Shown here: piece after piece, positions 9,152 to 17,310 of the stretch
How positions within the stretch are numbered: position 1 is the first letter of the stretch
Layout of the letters: each line of letters starts with the position of its first letter
NCBI RefSeq assembly: GCF_900096975.1
Contig: NZ_FMYQ01000004.1
Coordinates: 186,001-250,000, forward strand
From: Paraburkholderia lycopersici
GTDB lineage: Bacteria > Pseudomonadota > Gammaproteobacteria > Burkholderiales > Burkholderiaceae
Direction: 5' to 3'
Length of the DNA: 64,000 nucleotides
The notes under the pieces: generated by a model
Told to the model about the DNA's origin: nothing
The model's input: the letters and a program-made list of their open reading frames with translations, nothing else
The model's database searches: none
Position numbers and translations under genes: made by a program

Positions 9152-9186
9152 CTGTCATGCGCAATGTCAGGCGAAACGGCTATATT
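9152..9186 (+). promoter_or_regulatory. Possible second, divergent Pho-like site and -10 box
   Basis: On the plus strand two TGTCA half-sites (9153-9157 and 9165-9169) lie 12 rather than 11 bases apart. They are followed 11 bases later by TATATT (9181-9186), close to the usual Pho box to -10 distance, and the site points at the M14-like gene. The extra base makes it a weak PhoB match. Confidence 0.3.
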
Positions 9187-9317
9187 GATGGGCAGCGCAC
9201 GTGCTGTCCCTGGTTTTACCGACTTATTGCCGACACAGTGACGATCGCGCAGGCAGTTGTAGACAATGCGGCCGCATACGACGGCTCCAATCCGAACGAG
9301 CGACGAATCCCGGCGCC

Positions 9318-10352
9318 ATGCAGGCACTGAGCTTCCTACCCGAAAGCTTCGCGGAATACGAAGATCTCAAGACGATCCTCGATGCCGGCGCACGCTGGTT
9401 CGACATTCGCAGCGAGGGCGAAGTCGAAGTGCGAGGCCGCACTTTTCCGCTTTACGTGGCCGCGGTCGGTTCGCGCGATCCGGCCGCGCCCGCCATCGGG
9501 TTTTTCGGCGGCATTCACGGGCTCGAGCGCATCGGCTCGCAACTCGTGCTCGACTACATGCGCGCGCTGGTGGGCCGGCTCGCGTGGGACGAACTGCTCA
9601 TGCGCCAGCTCGAGTCCGTGCGCATCGTGCTCGCGCCCATCGTCAATCCCGGCGGCATGTGGCTTGCCACGCGCGCGAATCCGAACGGCGTGGACCTCAT
9701 GCGCAACGCGCCGCAGGACGCCGACGAGCGCGTGCCGTTTCTCGCTGGTGGCCAGCGCGTCGGGTCGTGGCTGCCGTGGTATCGCGGGCGGCGCGGCGCG
9801 CCCATGGAGATCGAGGCGAGGGCGCTGCTGAAGATCGTCGACGAAGAACTCACGCGCCGGCCGCTCTCGTTCGCGCTCGACTGCCATTCGGGCTATGGAT
9901 GGAGCGACAGCATCTGGTTTCCGTATGCGCGCACACGCCGGCTCATGCGCCACCTGCCCGAGATGTACGTGCTCAAGACGATGTTCGAGCGCGCGCATCC
10001 GCACCACGGCTATACATTCGAGCCGCAGAGCCATCAGTATCTGCTGCACGGCGATCTCTGGGACTGCGCGTATGACCGCGCGCCTGCCGGCAACGTTTTT
10101 TTGCCGCTCACGCTCGAGTTGGGTTCGTGGCTGTGGATCAAGAAGAACCCGCGGCAGATCTTTTCGCGGCAAGGCATGTTCAACCCGGTCATGCAGCATC
10201 GCACGGCGCGCGTCTTGCGGCGCCATGCGAACCTGTTCGAGTTCCTCACGCGCGCGGCGTACTCCGCGCCGCGCTGGCTGCCCGAGGGCGTGACGCGCGA
10301 GCAGGTCCTGCAAAGCGCGATCGGGCACTGGTATCGCAGGCCGGGCGCATGA
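9318..10352 (+). CDS. M14-family zinc peptidase / deacylase-like protein (DUF2817-like)
   Basis: 344 residues from the ATG at 9318; the frame is open upstream but that part is not protein-like. The zinc-site pattern of M14 carboxypeptidases and succinylglutamate desuccinylases is visible: GGIHGLERIG (His and Glu), DCHSGYGW (second His) and a candidate catalytic Glu in LTLELGSW. There is no signal peptide, so it is probably cytoplasmic. The substrate is unknown; it could be a peptide or an N-acyl amino acid. Its stop overlaps the start of the following alpha/beta hydrolase (ATGA), so they form a coupled pair, and it diverges from phnCDE. Confidence 0.7.
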   Translation: MQALSFLPESFAEYEDLKTILDAGARWFDIRSEGEVEVRGRTFPLYVAAVGSRDPAAPAIGFFGGIHGLERIGSQLVLDYMRALVGRLAWDELLMRQLESVRIVLAPIVNPGGMWLATRANPNGVDLMRNAPQDADERVPFLAGGQRVGSWLPWYRGRRGAPMEIEARALLKIVDEELTRRPLSFALDCHSGYGWSDSIWFPYARTRRLMRHLPEMYVLKTMFERAHPHHGYTFEPQSHQYLLHGDLWDCAYDRAPAGNVFLPLTLELGSWLWIKKNPRQIFSRQGMFNPVMQHRTARVLRRHANLFEFLTRAAYSAPRWLPEGVTREQVLQSAIGHWYRRPGA

Positions 10353-11122
10353 GCGGACCATGGATCCTGTTGCGCGGCCTCACGCGCGAATCGCGCCATT
10401 GGGGCGCCTTCGCCGCGCTGCTCGCCGCGCGCGACGGCGCGCTGCCCCTGGACCTGCCCGGCAACGGCACCGAAGCGTACGTGCGCTCTCCGCTCGCGGT
10501 CGATGCCTACGTGGACGTCCTGCGCATCGAAGCGCAGCGGCGCGGCGCGCGCGCGCCATACCGCGTGCTGGCGATGTCGCTGGGCGGCATGGTGGCGACC
10601 GCGTGGGCGCTGCGCTACCCCGACGAAATCGCGCGCCTCGTGCTCGTGAACACGAGCATGCGGCCGCATAGCCGTGTGCACGAGCGCTTGCGGCCCTCGG
10701 CCTGGCCCGCGCTCGTGCGCGTGGCGCGCCACTGGGACGGCCGCGAGCGCGAGAGCATCGCCGAGATGCTGATCCACGGCCTCACCTGCGCGCGCCGCGA
10801 TACGCTCGCCGCCGACCTCGAGACATGGCGCGCGATCCGCGCCAGCGCGGGCGTGAGCCGCGCGAACGCGCTGCGCCAGCTAGCCGCCGCCGCGCGCTTC
10901 CGGGCGCGGGGCGCGCCGCGCTGCCCGGTGCTCGTGGTCTCGTCACGCGGCGACCGGCTCGTCGATCCGGTCTGCTCGGCGCAGCTCGCGCGTGCGTGGG
11001 GGGCGCCGCACGCCGAACATCCGTGGGCCGGGCACGATCTGCCGCATGACGATCCCCAATGGCTCGCCGACGTCGTGCATGCCGGCGACGTCGCCGCGAA
11101 CGCCGCGGCCAGCCGGGCCTGA
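10349..11122 (+). CDS. Alpha/beta hydrolase
   Basis: 257 residues starting at the ATG that overlaps the previous stop codon. It has an alpha/beta hydrolase layout: strand-turn LLRGLTRESRHWG for the oxyanion region, LPLDLPGNG, nucleophile elbow LAMSLGGMVA (Ser in A-M-S-L-G-G), acidic residue in SSRGDRLVDP and His in WAGHDLPHDDP. The triad is therefore complete. Members act on esters, thioesters or amides, and the substrate cannot be read. Coupling to the M14-like protein suggests the two act on the same compound or pathway. selD follows after a 105-base gap. Confidence 0.75.
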   Translation: MSGPWILLRGLTRESRHWGAFAALLAARDGALPLDLPGNGTEAYVRSPLAVDAYVDVLRIEAQRRGARAPYRVLAMSLGGMVATAWALRYPDEIARLVLVNTSMRPHSRVHERLRPSAWPALVRVARHWDGRERESIAEMLIHGLTCARRDTLAADLETWRAIRASAGVSRANALRQLAAAARFRARGAPRCPVLVVSSRGDRLVDPVCSAQLARAWGAPHAEHPWAGHDLPHDDPQWLADVVHAGDVAANAAASRA

Positions 11123-11227
11123 GCCGTGCTTCGAAGGCTCGGGCGCGGGGCGCGGCCCGCATCGTCCATCCGTCGATTGCCCCATAATACGAACGCTAAT
11201 CCGGCACTTTCAGGACGATTTCCCGAC

Positions 11228-12307
11228 ATGAACGACAAACCCGCCATCGGCGCGGCCGTGCCGCGCCTCACGAGCCTTTCGCACGGCGGCGGCTGCGGCT
11301 GCAAGATCGCGCCGGGCGTGCTTTCCGCGCTGCTCGCGCGCAGCACGCCGCTCACCGCCGCGTTCCCGAACCTGCTGGTCGGCACCGAGACCGCCGACGA
11401 CGCCGCCGTCTACAAGCTCAACGACGAACAGGCCATCGTCGCGACGACGGACTTTTTCATGCCGATCGTCGACGACCCCTACGATTTCGGCCGCATCGCC
11501 GCGACCAACGCGCTGTCCGACGTCTACGCGATGGGCGGCAAGCCGATCCTCGCGCTCGCGCTCGTGGGCATGCCCATCAACGTGCTGCCGCACGACGTGA
11601 TCGCGCAGGTGCTGCGCGGCGGCGAGGACGTGTGCGCGGCGGCCGGCATTCCCGTGGCGGGCGGACATTCGATCGATTCCGTGGAGCCTATCTACGGGCT
11701 CGCGGCGCTCGGCGTGGTCCATCCCGAGCGCGTGAAGCGCAACGCGTCGGCGCGCGCGGGCGACGTGCTCGTGCTCGGCAAGCCGCTCGGCGTGGGCGTG
11801 CTTTCGGCCGCGCTCAAGAAGGAACTGCTCGACGCCGCCGGCTACGAGGCCATGGTGGCCGCCGCGACGATGCTCAACAGGCCGGGCGCGGCGCTGGCGG
11901 AACTGCCCGGCGTGCACGCCATGACCGATGTGACCGGCTTCGGCCTGCTCGGCCATACGCTCGAAATCGCACGCGGCGCCAATCTCACCGCGCGCGTGCG
12001 TTATGCCGATCTGCCATGGCTGCCGGGCGTGCAGACGTTCGTCGACGAGGGCGTATACACGGGCGCGTCGGGCCGCAACTGGGCCTCGTATGGCGACGCC
12101 GTCACGCTCGCGCCCAGCCTGCCCGAAAGCGCGCGCACGCTGCTCACCGACCCGCAAACCTCGGGCGGCCTGCTTGTCGCGTGCGCGCCCGCAAGCGTGG
12201 ACGAAGTGCTGGCGATCTTCCGCGCGGAAGGCTTCGGCGACGCGCGCGTGATCGGCGAAATGACCGGCCAGTCGAGCGCAGGCCTGGCGCGCGTCGAGGC
12301 CGTATGA
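11228..12307 (+). CDS. selD: Selenide, water dikinase (selenophosphate synthase)
   Basis: 359 residues, close to the usual 345-350. It makes selenophosphate from selenide and ATP for selenocysteine and/or selenouridine synthesis. The catalytic amino end reads HGGGCGCKIAP, equivalent to the E. coli Cys17-Cys19-Lys20 block, so this is the Cys form and not selenocysteine. TTDFFMPIVDDPYDFGRIAA and NALSDVYAMGG hold the metal/ATP-site Asp and Asn residues, and TDVTGFGLLGH is intact. No selA, selB or mnmH lies in the window. The next gene starts inside its stop codon (ATGA overlap), so they are co-translated. Confidence 0.95.
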   Translation: MNDKPAIGAAVPRLTSLSHGGGCGCKIAPGVLSALLARSTPLTAAFPNLLVGTETADDAAVYKLNDEQAIVATTDFFMPIVDDPYDFGRIAATNALSDVYAMGGKPILALALVGMPINVLPHDVIAQVLRGGEDVCAAAGIPVAGGHSIDSVEPIYGLAALGVVHPERVKRNASARAGDVLVLGKPLGVGVLSAALKKELLDAAGYEAMVAAATMLNRPGAALAELPGVHAMTDVTGFGLLGHTLEIARGANLTARVRYADLPWLPGVQTFVDEGVYTGASGRNWASYGDAVTLAPSLPESARTLLTDPQTSGGLLVACAPASVDEVLAIFRAEGFGDARVIGEMTGQSSAGLARVEAV

Positions 12308-13209
12308 GCGGAGAGTCGACGAAAGCCATCTTTTACGCCCTGGCCGCGAACCTCGGCATTGCGATCTGCAAGTACGCGGCCGCGGCATTCACGGGTTCGG
12401 GGTCGATGTTCGCGGAGGCGATTCACTCCACGGCCGACTGCGGCAATCAACTGTTATTGCTCTTCGGTCTGCGCCAGTCGCGGGAGCCGGCCACGCCGCT
12501 GCACCCCATGGGTACGGGCCGCGCGATCAACTTCTATTCGCTGCTCGTAGCGCTGCTGTTGTTCTTCGTGGGCGGCGCGTTTTCGGTGTACGAGGGCGTT
12601 CACCGGCTGATCGTGCGCGAGCCGCTGCAATACGTGTACGTGGCGCTCGCCGTGCTCGGCATATCGGTGGCGCTCGAAGCGTTTTCGCTTTACGGCGCGA
12701 TGCGCGAGATCCGCAAGGGCGCGCCCACGAAATCGCTGTGGCGGTGGGCGCGCGAAACGCGCGACTCCGACCTGCTCGTCGTGGCCGGCGAGGACATCGC
12801 CGCGCTCGCGGGTCTCGCCATTGCGTTCGCGGCGGTGCTGCTCACCGTCATCACGGGCAATCCCGTTTGGGATGCATGCGGTTCGATCGGCGTGGGCGTG
12901 CTGCTGATGTTGATCGCCTGGTTCATCGCGCGCGAAGTGAAGTCGATGATCGTGGGCGAATCGGCGAGTCCCGAGATGCGCCAGCAAATCGAGGCGTTTC
13001 TGCGCGCGCGTCCCGAGATTCGCAGCATCATCAGCCTCATCACCCTGCAATGGGGCAAAGAGGTGATGGTGGCGGTGCAATGCGAAATGCTCGAATACGG
13101 GCACAGCCGCACCATGGTCGAGGCGATCAACGAGATCGAAGCCGATCTGCAGGCGCGCTTTCCTGTCGTGCGCTGGGTGTTTTTCGAGCCCGATTTCGTG
13201 AACCGGTAA
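12304..13209 (+). CDS. Cation diffusion facilitator family transporter
   Basis: 301 residues. Six membrane segments are visible in residues 1-215, followed by a cytoplasmic domain of about 90 residues with the ferredoxin-like fold of CDF proteins (IRSIISLITLQWGKEVMVAV). The metal-site pattern of helix 2 is present (AEAIHSTADCGNQ, His and Asp four apart) and helix 5 has VVAGEDIAALAG. It probably exports a divalent metal such as Zn, Fe, Co or Mn, the choice being undetermined. It overlaps selD by four bases, which suggests a shared transcript but not necessarily a shared pathway. A terminator follows at 13215. Confidence 0.85.
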   Translation: MSGESTKAIFYALAANLGIAICKYAAAAFTGSGSMFAEAIHSTADCGNQLLLLFGLRQSREPATPLHPMGTGRAINFYSLLVALLLFFVGGAFSVYEGVHRLIVREPLQYVYVALAVLGISVALEAFSLYGAMREIRKGAPTKSLWRWARETRDSDLLVVAGEDIAALAGLAIAFAAVLLTVITGNPVWDACGSIGVGVLLMLIAWFIAREVKSMIVGESASPEMRQQIEAFLRARPEIRSIISLITLQWGKEVMVAVQCEMLEYGHSRTMVEAINEIEADLQARFPVVRWVFFEPDFVNR

Positions 13210-13214
13210 AACCG

Positions 13215-13251
13215 GCGCCCGACGGTCGCGGAACCGCCGGGCGCTTTTCTT
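13215..13251. terminator. Rho-independent terminator, probably bidirectional
   Basis: Arms GCGCCCGACGG (13215-13225) and CCGCCGGGCGC (13234-13244) pair with one mismatch, followed by TTTTCTT. On the minus strand the hairpin is followed by GGTTTTACC, so it may also end the DUF4148 transcript. Confidence 0.7.
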
Positions 13252-13261
13252 CACGTCTGTT

Positions 13262-13336
13262 TCAATGCCGGAACGGCGTCCACACGGGCGTGGTGTTGTC
13301 CCAGTGGTCGAGTTCGGATGGTACGGTCGGCTTCAT
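13262..13336 (-). CDS. Possible 24-residue peptide gene
   Basis: A short frame starts at the ATG at 13334-13336 and ends with TGA at 13262-13264. GGAG stands 5 bases before the ATG, a good ribosome-binding site. The peptide begins MKPTVPSELDHWDN and ends WTPFRH, with two Trp residues and an excess of polar residues; it has no signal or membrane segment. It lies 54 bases downstream of the DUF4148 gene in the same direction and just before a shared terminator, so it could be the second gene of that transcript. I recognise no family. Length alone cannot prove coding. Confidence 0.4.
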   Translation of the reverse strand: MKPTVPSELDHWDNTTPVWTPFRH

Positions 13337-13390
13337 GTTGGACTCCTACGTTTCTCGTTTCGCAGTCGAAATGCCGATGCACGTTCGGTC

Positions 13391-13666
13391 TTATTCGCCA
13401 GCCTGCGCGACGTGCGCGGCGTTGTTGGCGCGGCCTTCCTGCAACGCGAGGCGTTGCGCTTGCGTGCGGCCGATCAGGCTTTGCTCGGGGTAGCTCGTCT
13501 TGTTGAGCGCGGGCAGCGTGCCGTCGCGGTACGCGGCGACGATCTCTGCCTTGACTTCAGCGCGGGTTTTCGGGGCGCTGCTATCCGATTGCGCGAAGGC
13601 CGACGCGCTGGCGGCGAGCGAGAGAACCAGCGTGGCGCCAACGGCGGTTGCGAGAGTGCGTTTCAT
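13391..13666 (-). CDS. DUF4148 domain secreted protein
   Basis: 91 residues starting at the ATG at 13664-13666, with AGGAG nine bases before it. Residues 1-24 form a signal peptide (KRTLATAVGATLVLSLAAS, cleavage near AFA-QS). The rest has the DUF4148 pattern common in Burkholderia: KTRAEVKAEIVAAYRDGTLPA, then an Ala/Gln-rich tail. These proteins are small, exported and of unknown role, often in multiple copies in the genome. It probably stands as its own short transcript with the possible 24-residue peptide gene after it. Confidence 0.8.
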   Translation of the reverse strand: MKRTLATAVGATLVLSLAASASAFAQSDSSAPKTRAEVKAEIVAAYRDGTLPALNKTSYPEQSLIGRTQAQRLALQEGRANNAAHVAQAGE

Positions 13667-13801
13667 GATCTGCTGCTCCTGGTTGTCGTATGGATGCCGC
13701 GAGCAGTGCCGCGGCGACAGGAGCAAATGTAGGCGTGCGAGCGTTCGCGATAAACGGCCGGAACGCGAAAGCAATTGTCGAGAATCCGGAACAATCGCCG
13801 C

Positions 13802-13833
13802 GCCGCATCCGCAAAACGCTTCGCGGATGCGGC
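13802..13833. terminator. Strong hairpin downstream of the LysR gene, without a U-tract
   Basis: A perfect 11-base inverted repeat, GCCGCATCCGC (13802-13812) and its complement (13823-13833), has a 10-base loop and lies 20 bases after the stop of the LysR gene on the minus strand. No T-run follows in either direction, so it is a terminator only by position. Confidence 0.4.
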
Positions 13834-13852
13834 TCGAGAGGCGGTCAGCGCA

Positions 13853-14857
13853 TCAGGCCGCCCACTCCGAAATGATCGGCGTTTCGAGCACGGGTGCGTT
13901 TTCGCGCTCTTCGAGCGTGCGCAGCGAGCAAGCCTTGTCGAGCGAGGCGCGGCCGCTCAGGAGCGGGCAGCGGTCGAACACTTCGGCGATCCAGTCCACG
14001 AACACGCGCACTTTGGGTGACAGATGGCGGCTGTGCGGATACACGGCCGAAATCGGCATGGGCAGCGGCTTGAAATCGGGCAGCACTTCCACGAGCGCGC
14101 CCGACCTCAGATGCGGCAGCACCATGTAGCGCGGCCCCTGGATCAACCCGAAGCCTTCGAGCCCGCACGTCACATAGGCGTCGGCGTCGTTCACCGAGAC
14201 CATGCTCTTGAGCTTGATCTCCACCTCCTTGCCGTCGACGAGAAAGGCCCAGTCGATCACGCGCCCCGTGCGCGACGAAAAATAGTTTACGGCGCGATGC
14301 TCGGCCAGCTCCTCGAGCGTTTGCGGCGTGCCATGGCGCTCCAGATACGAGGGCGCCGCGCACGACACGCCTTCGAACAGGCCAATGCGCCGCGCGACCA
14401 GCGACGAGTCTTGCAGCGCGCCCACGCGCACCACGCAATCCACGCCCTCCTGGAGCAGGTCGACGGGCCGGTCGCTCAACCCGAGTTGCAGGTCGATGTC
14501 CGGATAGCGCTGGTGGAATTCGCACAGCGACGGAATGACGATAAGTCTCCCGATCGAGCCTGGCATATCGATGCGCAGCTTGCCGTGCGGCTTGCGGTTG
14601 CGGTCCTGGAACGTGGTCTCGGTTTCCTCGACGTCCGCGAGAATGCGCACGCAGCGCTCGTAGTACGCCGCGCCATCCGGCGTGAGCGAAAGGCGCCGCG
14701 TCGTGCGGTGCATGAGGCGCACGCCGAGAAACGCTTCGAGATTCTGAATGATCGTCGTGACCGAGGCGCGCGGCATGTCGAGCGTTTCGGCTGCGCGCGT
14801 GAAGCTGTTGGTATCGACGACGCGGGTGAACACCTGCATGGCCTGAAGGCGGTCCAT
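13853..14857 (-). CDS. ceoR: LysR-family regulator of the adjacent RND pump (CeoR/BpeT type)
   Basis: 334 residues. The amino end is a LysR helix-turn-helix (MQVFTRVVDTNSFTRAAETL, then PRASVTTIIQNLEAFLGVRL), followed by the periplasmic-binding-protein-like effector domain. The chosen ATG (14855-14857) starts MDRLQAMQVF, the usual LysR beginning. It is divergent from llpE and the RND pump, exactly the layout of ceoR-llpE-ceoAB-opcM in B. cenocepacia and bpeT-llpE-bpeEF-oprC in B. pseudomallei. There the regulator activates the pump in response to small aromatic ligands; the same role is inferred here. Confidence 0.85.
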   Translation of the reverse strand: MDRLQAMQVFTRVVDTNSFTRAAETLDMPRASVTTIIQNLEAFLGVRLMHRTTRRLSLTPDGAAYYERCVRILADVEETETTFQDRNRKPHGKLRIDMPGSIGRLIVIPSLCEFHQRYPDIDLQLGLSDRPVDLLQEGVDCVVRVGALQDSSLVARRIGLFEGVSCAAPSYLERHGTPQTLEELAEHRAVNYFSSRTGRVIDWAFLVDGKEVEIKLKSMVSVNDADAYVTCGLEGFGLIQGPRYMVLPHLRSGALVEVLPDFKPLPMPISAVYPHSRHLSPKVRVFVDWIAEVFDRCPLLSGRASLDKACSLRTLEERENAPVLETPIISEWAA

Positions 14858-15047
14858 TGCCACTCTCCGAAAGTATTCGGGCGCACGCCGCGCGGCGCTT
14901 CGAATAAAAACACACGCGCGAAAAGAAGAGACAGATTGTTCAGATGCGCCGAATTGTGTTGCCGGATTATAGGCATTTATTTGCAAGTCTGCCGAACCCA
15001 CAATTCGTTCCATTCGAATCTACTCTCGCGCATTGCGCCGATTTGAC

Positions 15048-15941
15048 ATGGATGTCTTTAAACGCCCGACGTCGTGGAATTCCGCTGAAGAAGCGCAGTT
15101 CGCCGAAGTCCCCGCGGCGCTCCCCAAGGCCACGCCCGCCAAGGCCGACAAGGCGCGCGTGCTACTCACGACCGACGTGACGATAGAAGGCTACGCCCAG
15201 CAAATTGCTTTGCGCCTGTACCGCCCCGAGGGCGCGAACGGCCTGCCGGTGCTGCTGTACTTCCATGGCGGCGGTTTCGTGCGAGGGTCGATCGAAGAAG
15301 CCGATGCCGCCGGGCGTTTTCTCGCAGAACGCTTACCTGCGCTCGTGGTGAGCGTGGACTATTCGCTCGCGCCGCGGCACCCGTTTCCCGCCGCGCCCGA
15401 AGACGCGCATCGCGCGGCGCTCTGGGCGCTCGCGCGGGCCCGCGCGTTCGGGGGCAATGCGAAGCGCGTGATTGCGGCGGGCCACGACGCGGGCGGCCAG
15501 ATCGCCAATGTGCTCGCCTTCATGGGACGCGATCGCGGCGACGTGAAGCTCGCCGCGCAAGCGCTGTTCGCGCCGATGCTCGACCCGAGTCTCACGCGCC
15601 TCGGCGACGAAGCGCGGCTTGGTTCGGACATTACCGCAAGCGAGTGCGCGGCGTGCTATCGCGCATATCTGCCCGACGCGGCGCAGCGCATGCATCCGTA
15701 CGCTGCGCCGCTCGAATCGCTGCGCCTCGCCGGGCTGCCGCCCACGCTCATCGTGACTGCGCAGAACGACGTGCTGCACATCGAAGCGGAGAAGTACGCG
15801 AGCCATCTGATCGACGCAGGCGTGCGCACACAGGTGGTGCGTTACCCAAGCGTCTCGCACGCGAATCTCGCGGCGCATCCTGCAGCACTCAGCGAAGCCG
15901 TGCGGTTTTTCCAATGCTGCTTCGACGCGGGCGCGTCGTAA
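15048..15941 (+). CDS. llpE: Lipase-like alpha/beta hydrolase of the RND locus, nucleophile altered
   Basis: 297 residues from the ATG at 15048 (a TTG five codons earlier is possible). It belongs by motif to the hormone-sensitive-lipase group: oxyanion block LLYFHGGGFVRGS, VVSVDYSLAPRHPFPAAPED, acidic residue in QNDVLHIEAEKYA and His in VSHANLAAH. The nucleophile elbow, normally G-D-S-A-G, reads GHDAGG, so the serine is Asp147. It is first in llpE-pump-outer membrane order, the known position of LlpE, whose role is not established. It may be catalytically dead or use another nucleophile. Confidence 0.85.
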   Translation: MDVFKRPTSWNSAEEAQFAEVPAALPKATPAKADKARVLLTTDVTIEGYAQQIALRLYRPEGANGLPVLLYFHGGGFVRGSIEEADAAGRFLAERLPALVVSVDYSLAPRHPFPAAPEDAHRAALWALARARAFGGNAKRVIAAGHDAGGQIANVLAFMGRDRGDVKLAAQALFAPMLDPSLTRLGDEARLGSDITASECAACYRAYLPDAAQRMHPYAAPLESLRLAGLPPTLIVTAQNDVLHIEAEKYASHLIDAGVRTQVVRYPSVSHANLAAHPAALSEAVRFFQCCFDAGAS

Positions 15942-16010
15942 AGAAAGCGCTCACGCCGCGGTGCTGCCGAACCAGTGAAGAACAATCAACCATTATTTCT
16001 GGAGTCCGAC

Positions 16011-17231
16011 ATGTCACTCTTTTCGCAATCCCGGTCACGCATCGCGCTCGCGGTCGTCGCCGTGCTCGTAGTTGCCGGACTGGGCACGCTCGCGGCGATG
16101 CGCCTCGACGCGCACGGCGCCGTTGCTGCGGAAGCGCCGCCGCCCGCGCCCGAAGTGGATGTCGCGGCCGTCTTGAATCGCACCATCACCGACTGGCAGA
16201 CCTATTCGGGCCGCATGGCCGCCGTCGAGAAAGTGGAGATACGTCCGCAGGTTTCCGGCACGATCGTCTCGGTGAACTTCCGCGACGGCGTGCTTGTGAA
16301 GCAAGGCGAAACGCTGTTCGTGATCGACCCGCGCCCATACCAGGCGGCCGTCGATCAGGCCGCCGCGCAGCTCGCCGCCGCGCAGGCGCGCACGGGCTAC
16401 GCGCAAAGCGACTGGGAACGCGCGCAGCGTCTCATTGGCGACAGCGCCATCGCGAAGCGCGATTACGACGAGAAGCAGAACGCCGCGCGCGAAGCGACCG
16501 CGAATCTCAAGGCGGCGCAGGCGGCGCTCGAAGCCGCGCAAATCAACCTCGGTTACACGCGCATCGTCGCGCCGGTTGCGGGTCGCGTTTCGCGTGCCGA
16601 GATCACAGTGGGCAATGTCGTTTCGGCGGGTGCGAACGCCGCGCCGCTCACGACGCTCGTTTCCGTTTCGCCCATCTACGCCGAGTTCGACGCCGACGAG
16701 CAGACCTATCTCGACTACATCAGCCGCATGAAGGACGGCTCGAAGGTGCCGGTCGAACTGGGCCTCGCGAACGAGGCGGGCTATTCGCGCACGGGCACGA
16801 TCGAGTCGGTGGACAACCGCCTCGACACCACGTCGGGCACCATTCGCGTGCGCGCGCGCTTCGACAACGCCGATGGCGCGCTCGTGCCGGGTCTCTATGC
16901 GCGCATCAAGGTAGGCGGCAGCGCGCCACACCCGGCGTTGCTGGTGGACGATGCCGCCATCGGCACGGATCAGGACAAGAAGTTTGTGTACGTCGTGGAC
17001 GGCAGCGGCAAGGTCGCCTACCGCAACGTGCAGACGGGCGGCCAGCAGGGCAACCTGCGCGTGATCCTGGACGGCCTCAAGGCGGGCGACCACGTGGTGG
17101 TGAACGGCACGCAGCGCGTGCGGCCCGGCGAGGCAGTGCGTTCGCACATGGTGCCCATGAACGGCGACGCCGACGCCGACTCGGCGAACACCGCGGCGAA
17201 CCCGGCCGCGAAGGCAGCGAAGACGTCCTGA
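16011..17231 (+). CDS. ceoA: RND efflux periplasmic adaptor (membrane fusion protein), CeoA/BpeE type
   Basis: 406 residues. An amino-terminal anchor segment (RIALAVVAVLVVAGLGTLAA, about residues 9-28) is followed by the barrel-sandwich halves (VEIRPQVSGTIVSVNFRDG and YTRIVAPVAGRVSRAEITVG), a long Ala/Gln-rich alpha-hairpin coiled coil between them, and the beta-barrel domain. It bridges the inner-membrane pump and the outer-membrane channel. GGAG stands 7 bases before the ATG at 16011. It is the second gene of the efflux operon. In characterised relatives the pump exports chloramphenicol, trimethoprim and fluoroquinolones; the same range here is inference. Confidence 0.93.
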   Translation: MSLFSQSRSRIALAVVAVLVVAGLGTLAAMRLDAHGAVAAEAPPPAPEVDVAAVLNRTITDWQTYSGRMAAVEKVEIRPQVSGTIVSVNFRDGVLVKQGETLFVIDPRPYQAAVDQAAAQLAAAQARTGYAQSDWERAQRLIGDSAIAKRDYDEKQNAAREATANLKAAQAALEAAQINLGYTRIVAPVAGRVSRAEITVGNVVSAGANAAPLTTLVSVSPIYAEFDADEQTYLDYISRMKDGSKVPVELGLANEAGYSRTGTIESVDNRLDTTSGTIRVRARFDNADGALVPGLYARIKVGGSAPHPALLVDDAAIGTDQDKKFVYVVDGSGKVAYRNVQTGGQQGNLRVILDGLKAGDHVVVNGTQRVRPGEAVRSHMVPMNGDADADSANTAANPAAKAAKTS

Positions 17232-17310
17232 GGCGCGCGAGGCGCATGCTTTTGCCGCGTGCGTCTCGCAGCCGGTAAGGAACCCTAAGCGTCAAGAACA
17301 CGAGCAACCC

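Noticed and set aside
11285..11305. Possible selenocysteine in SelD
   Set aside because: The catalytic position is encoded by TGC (Cys), not TGA.
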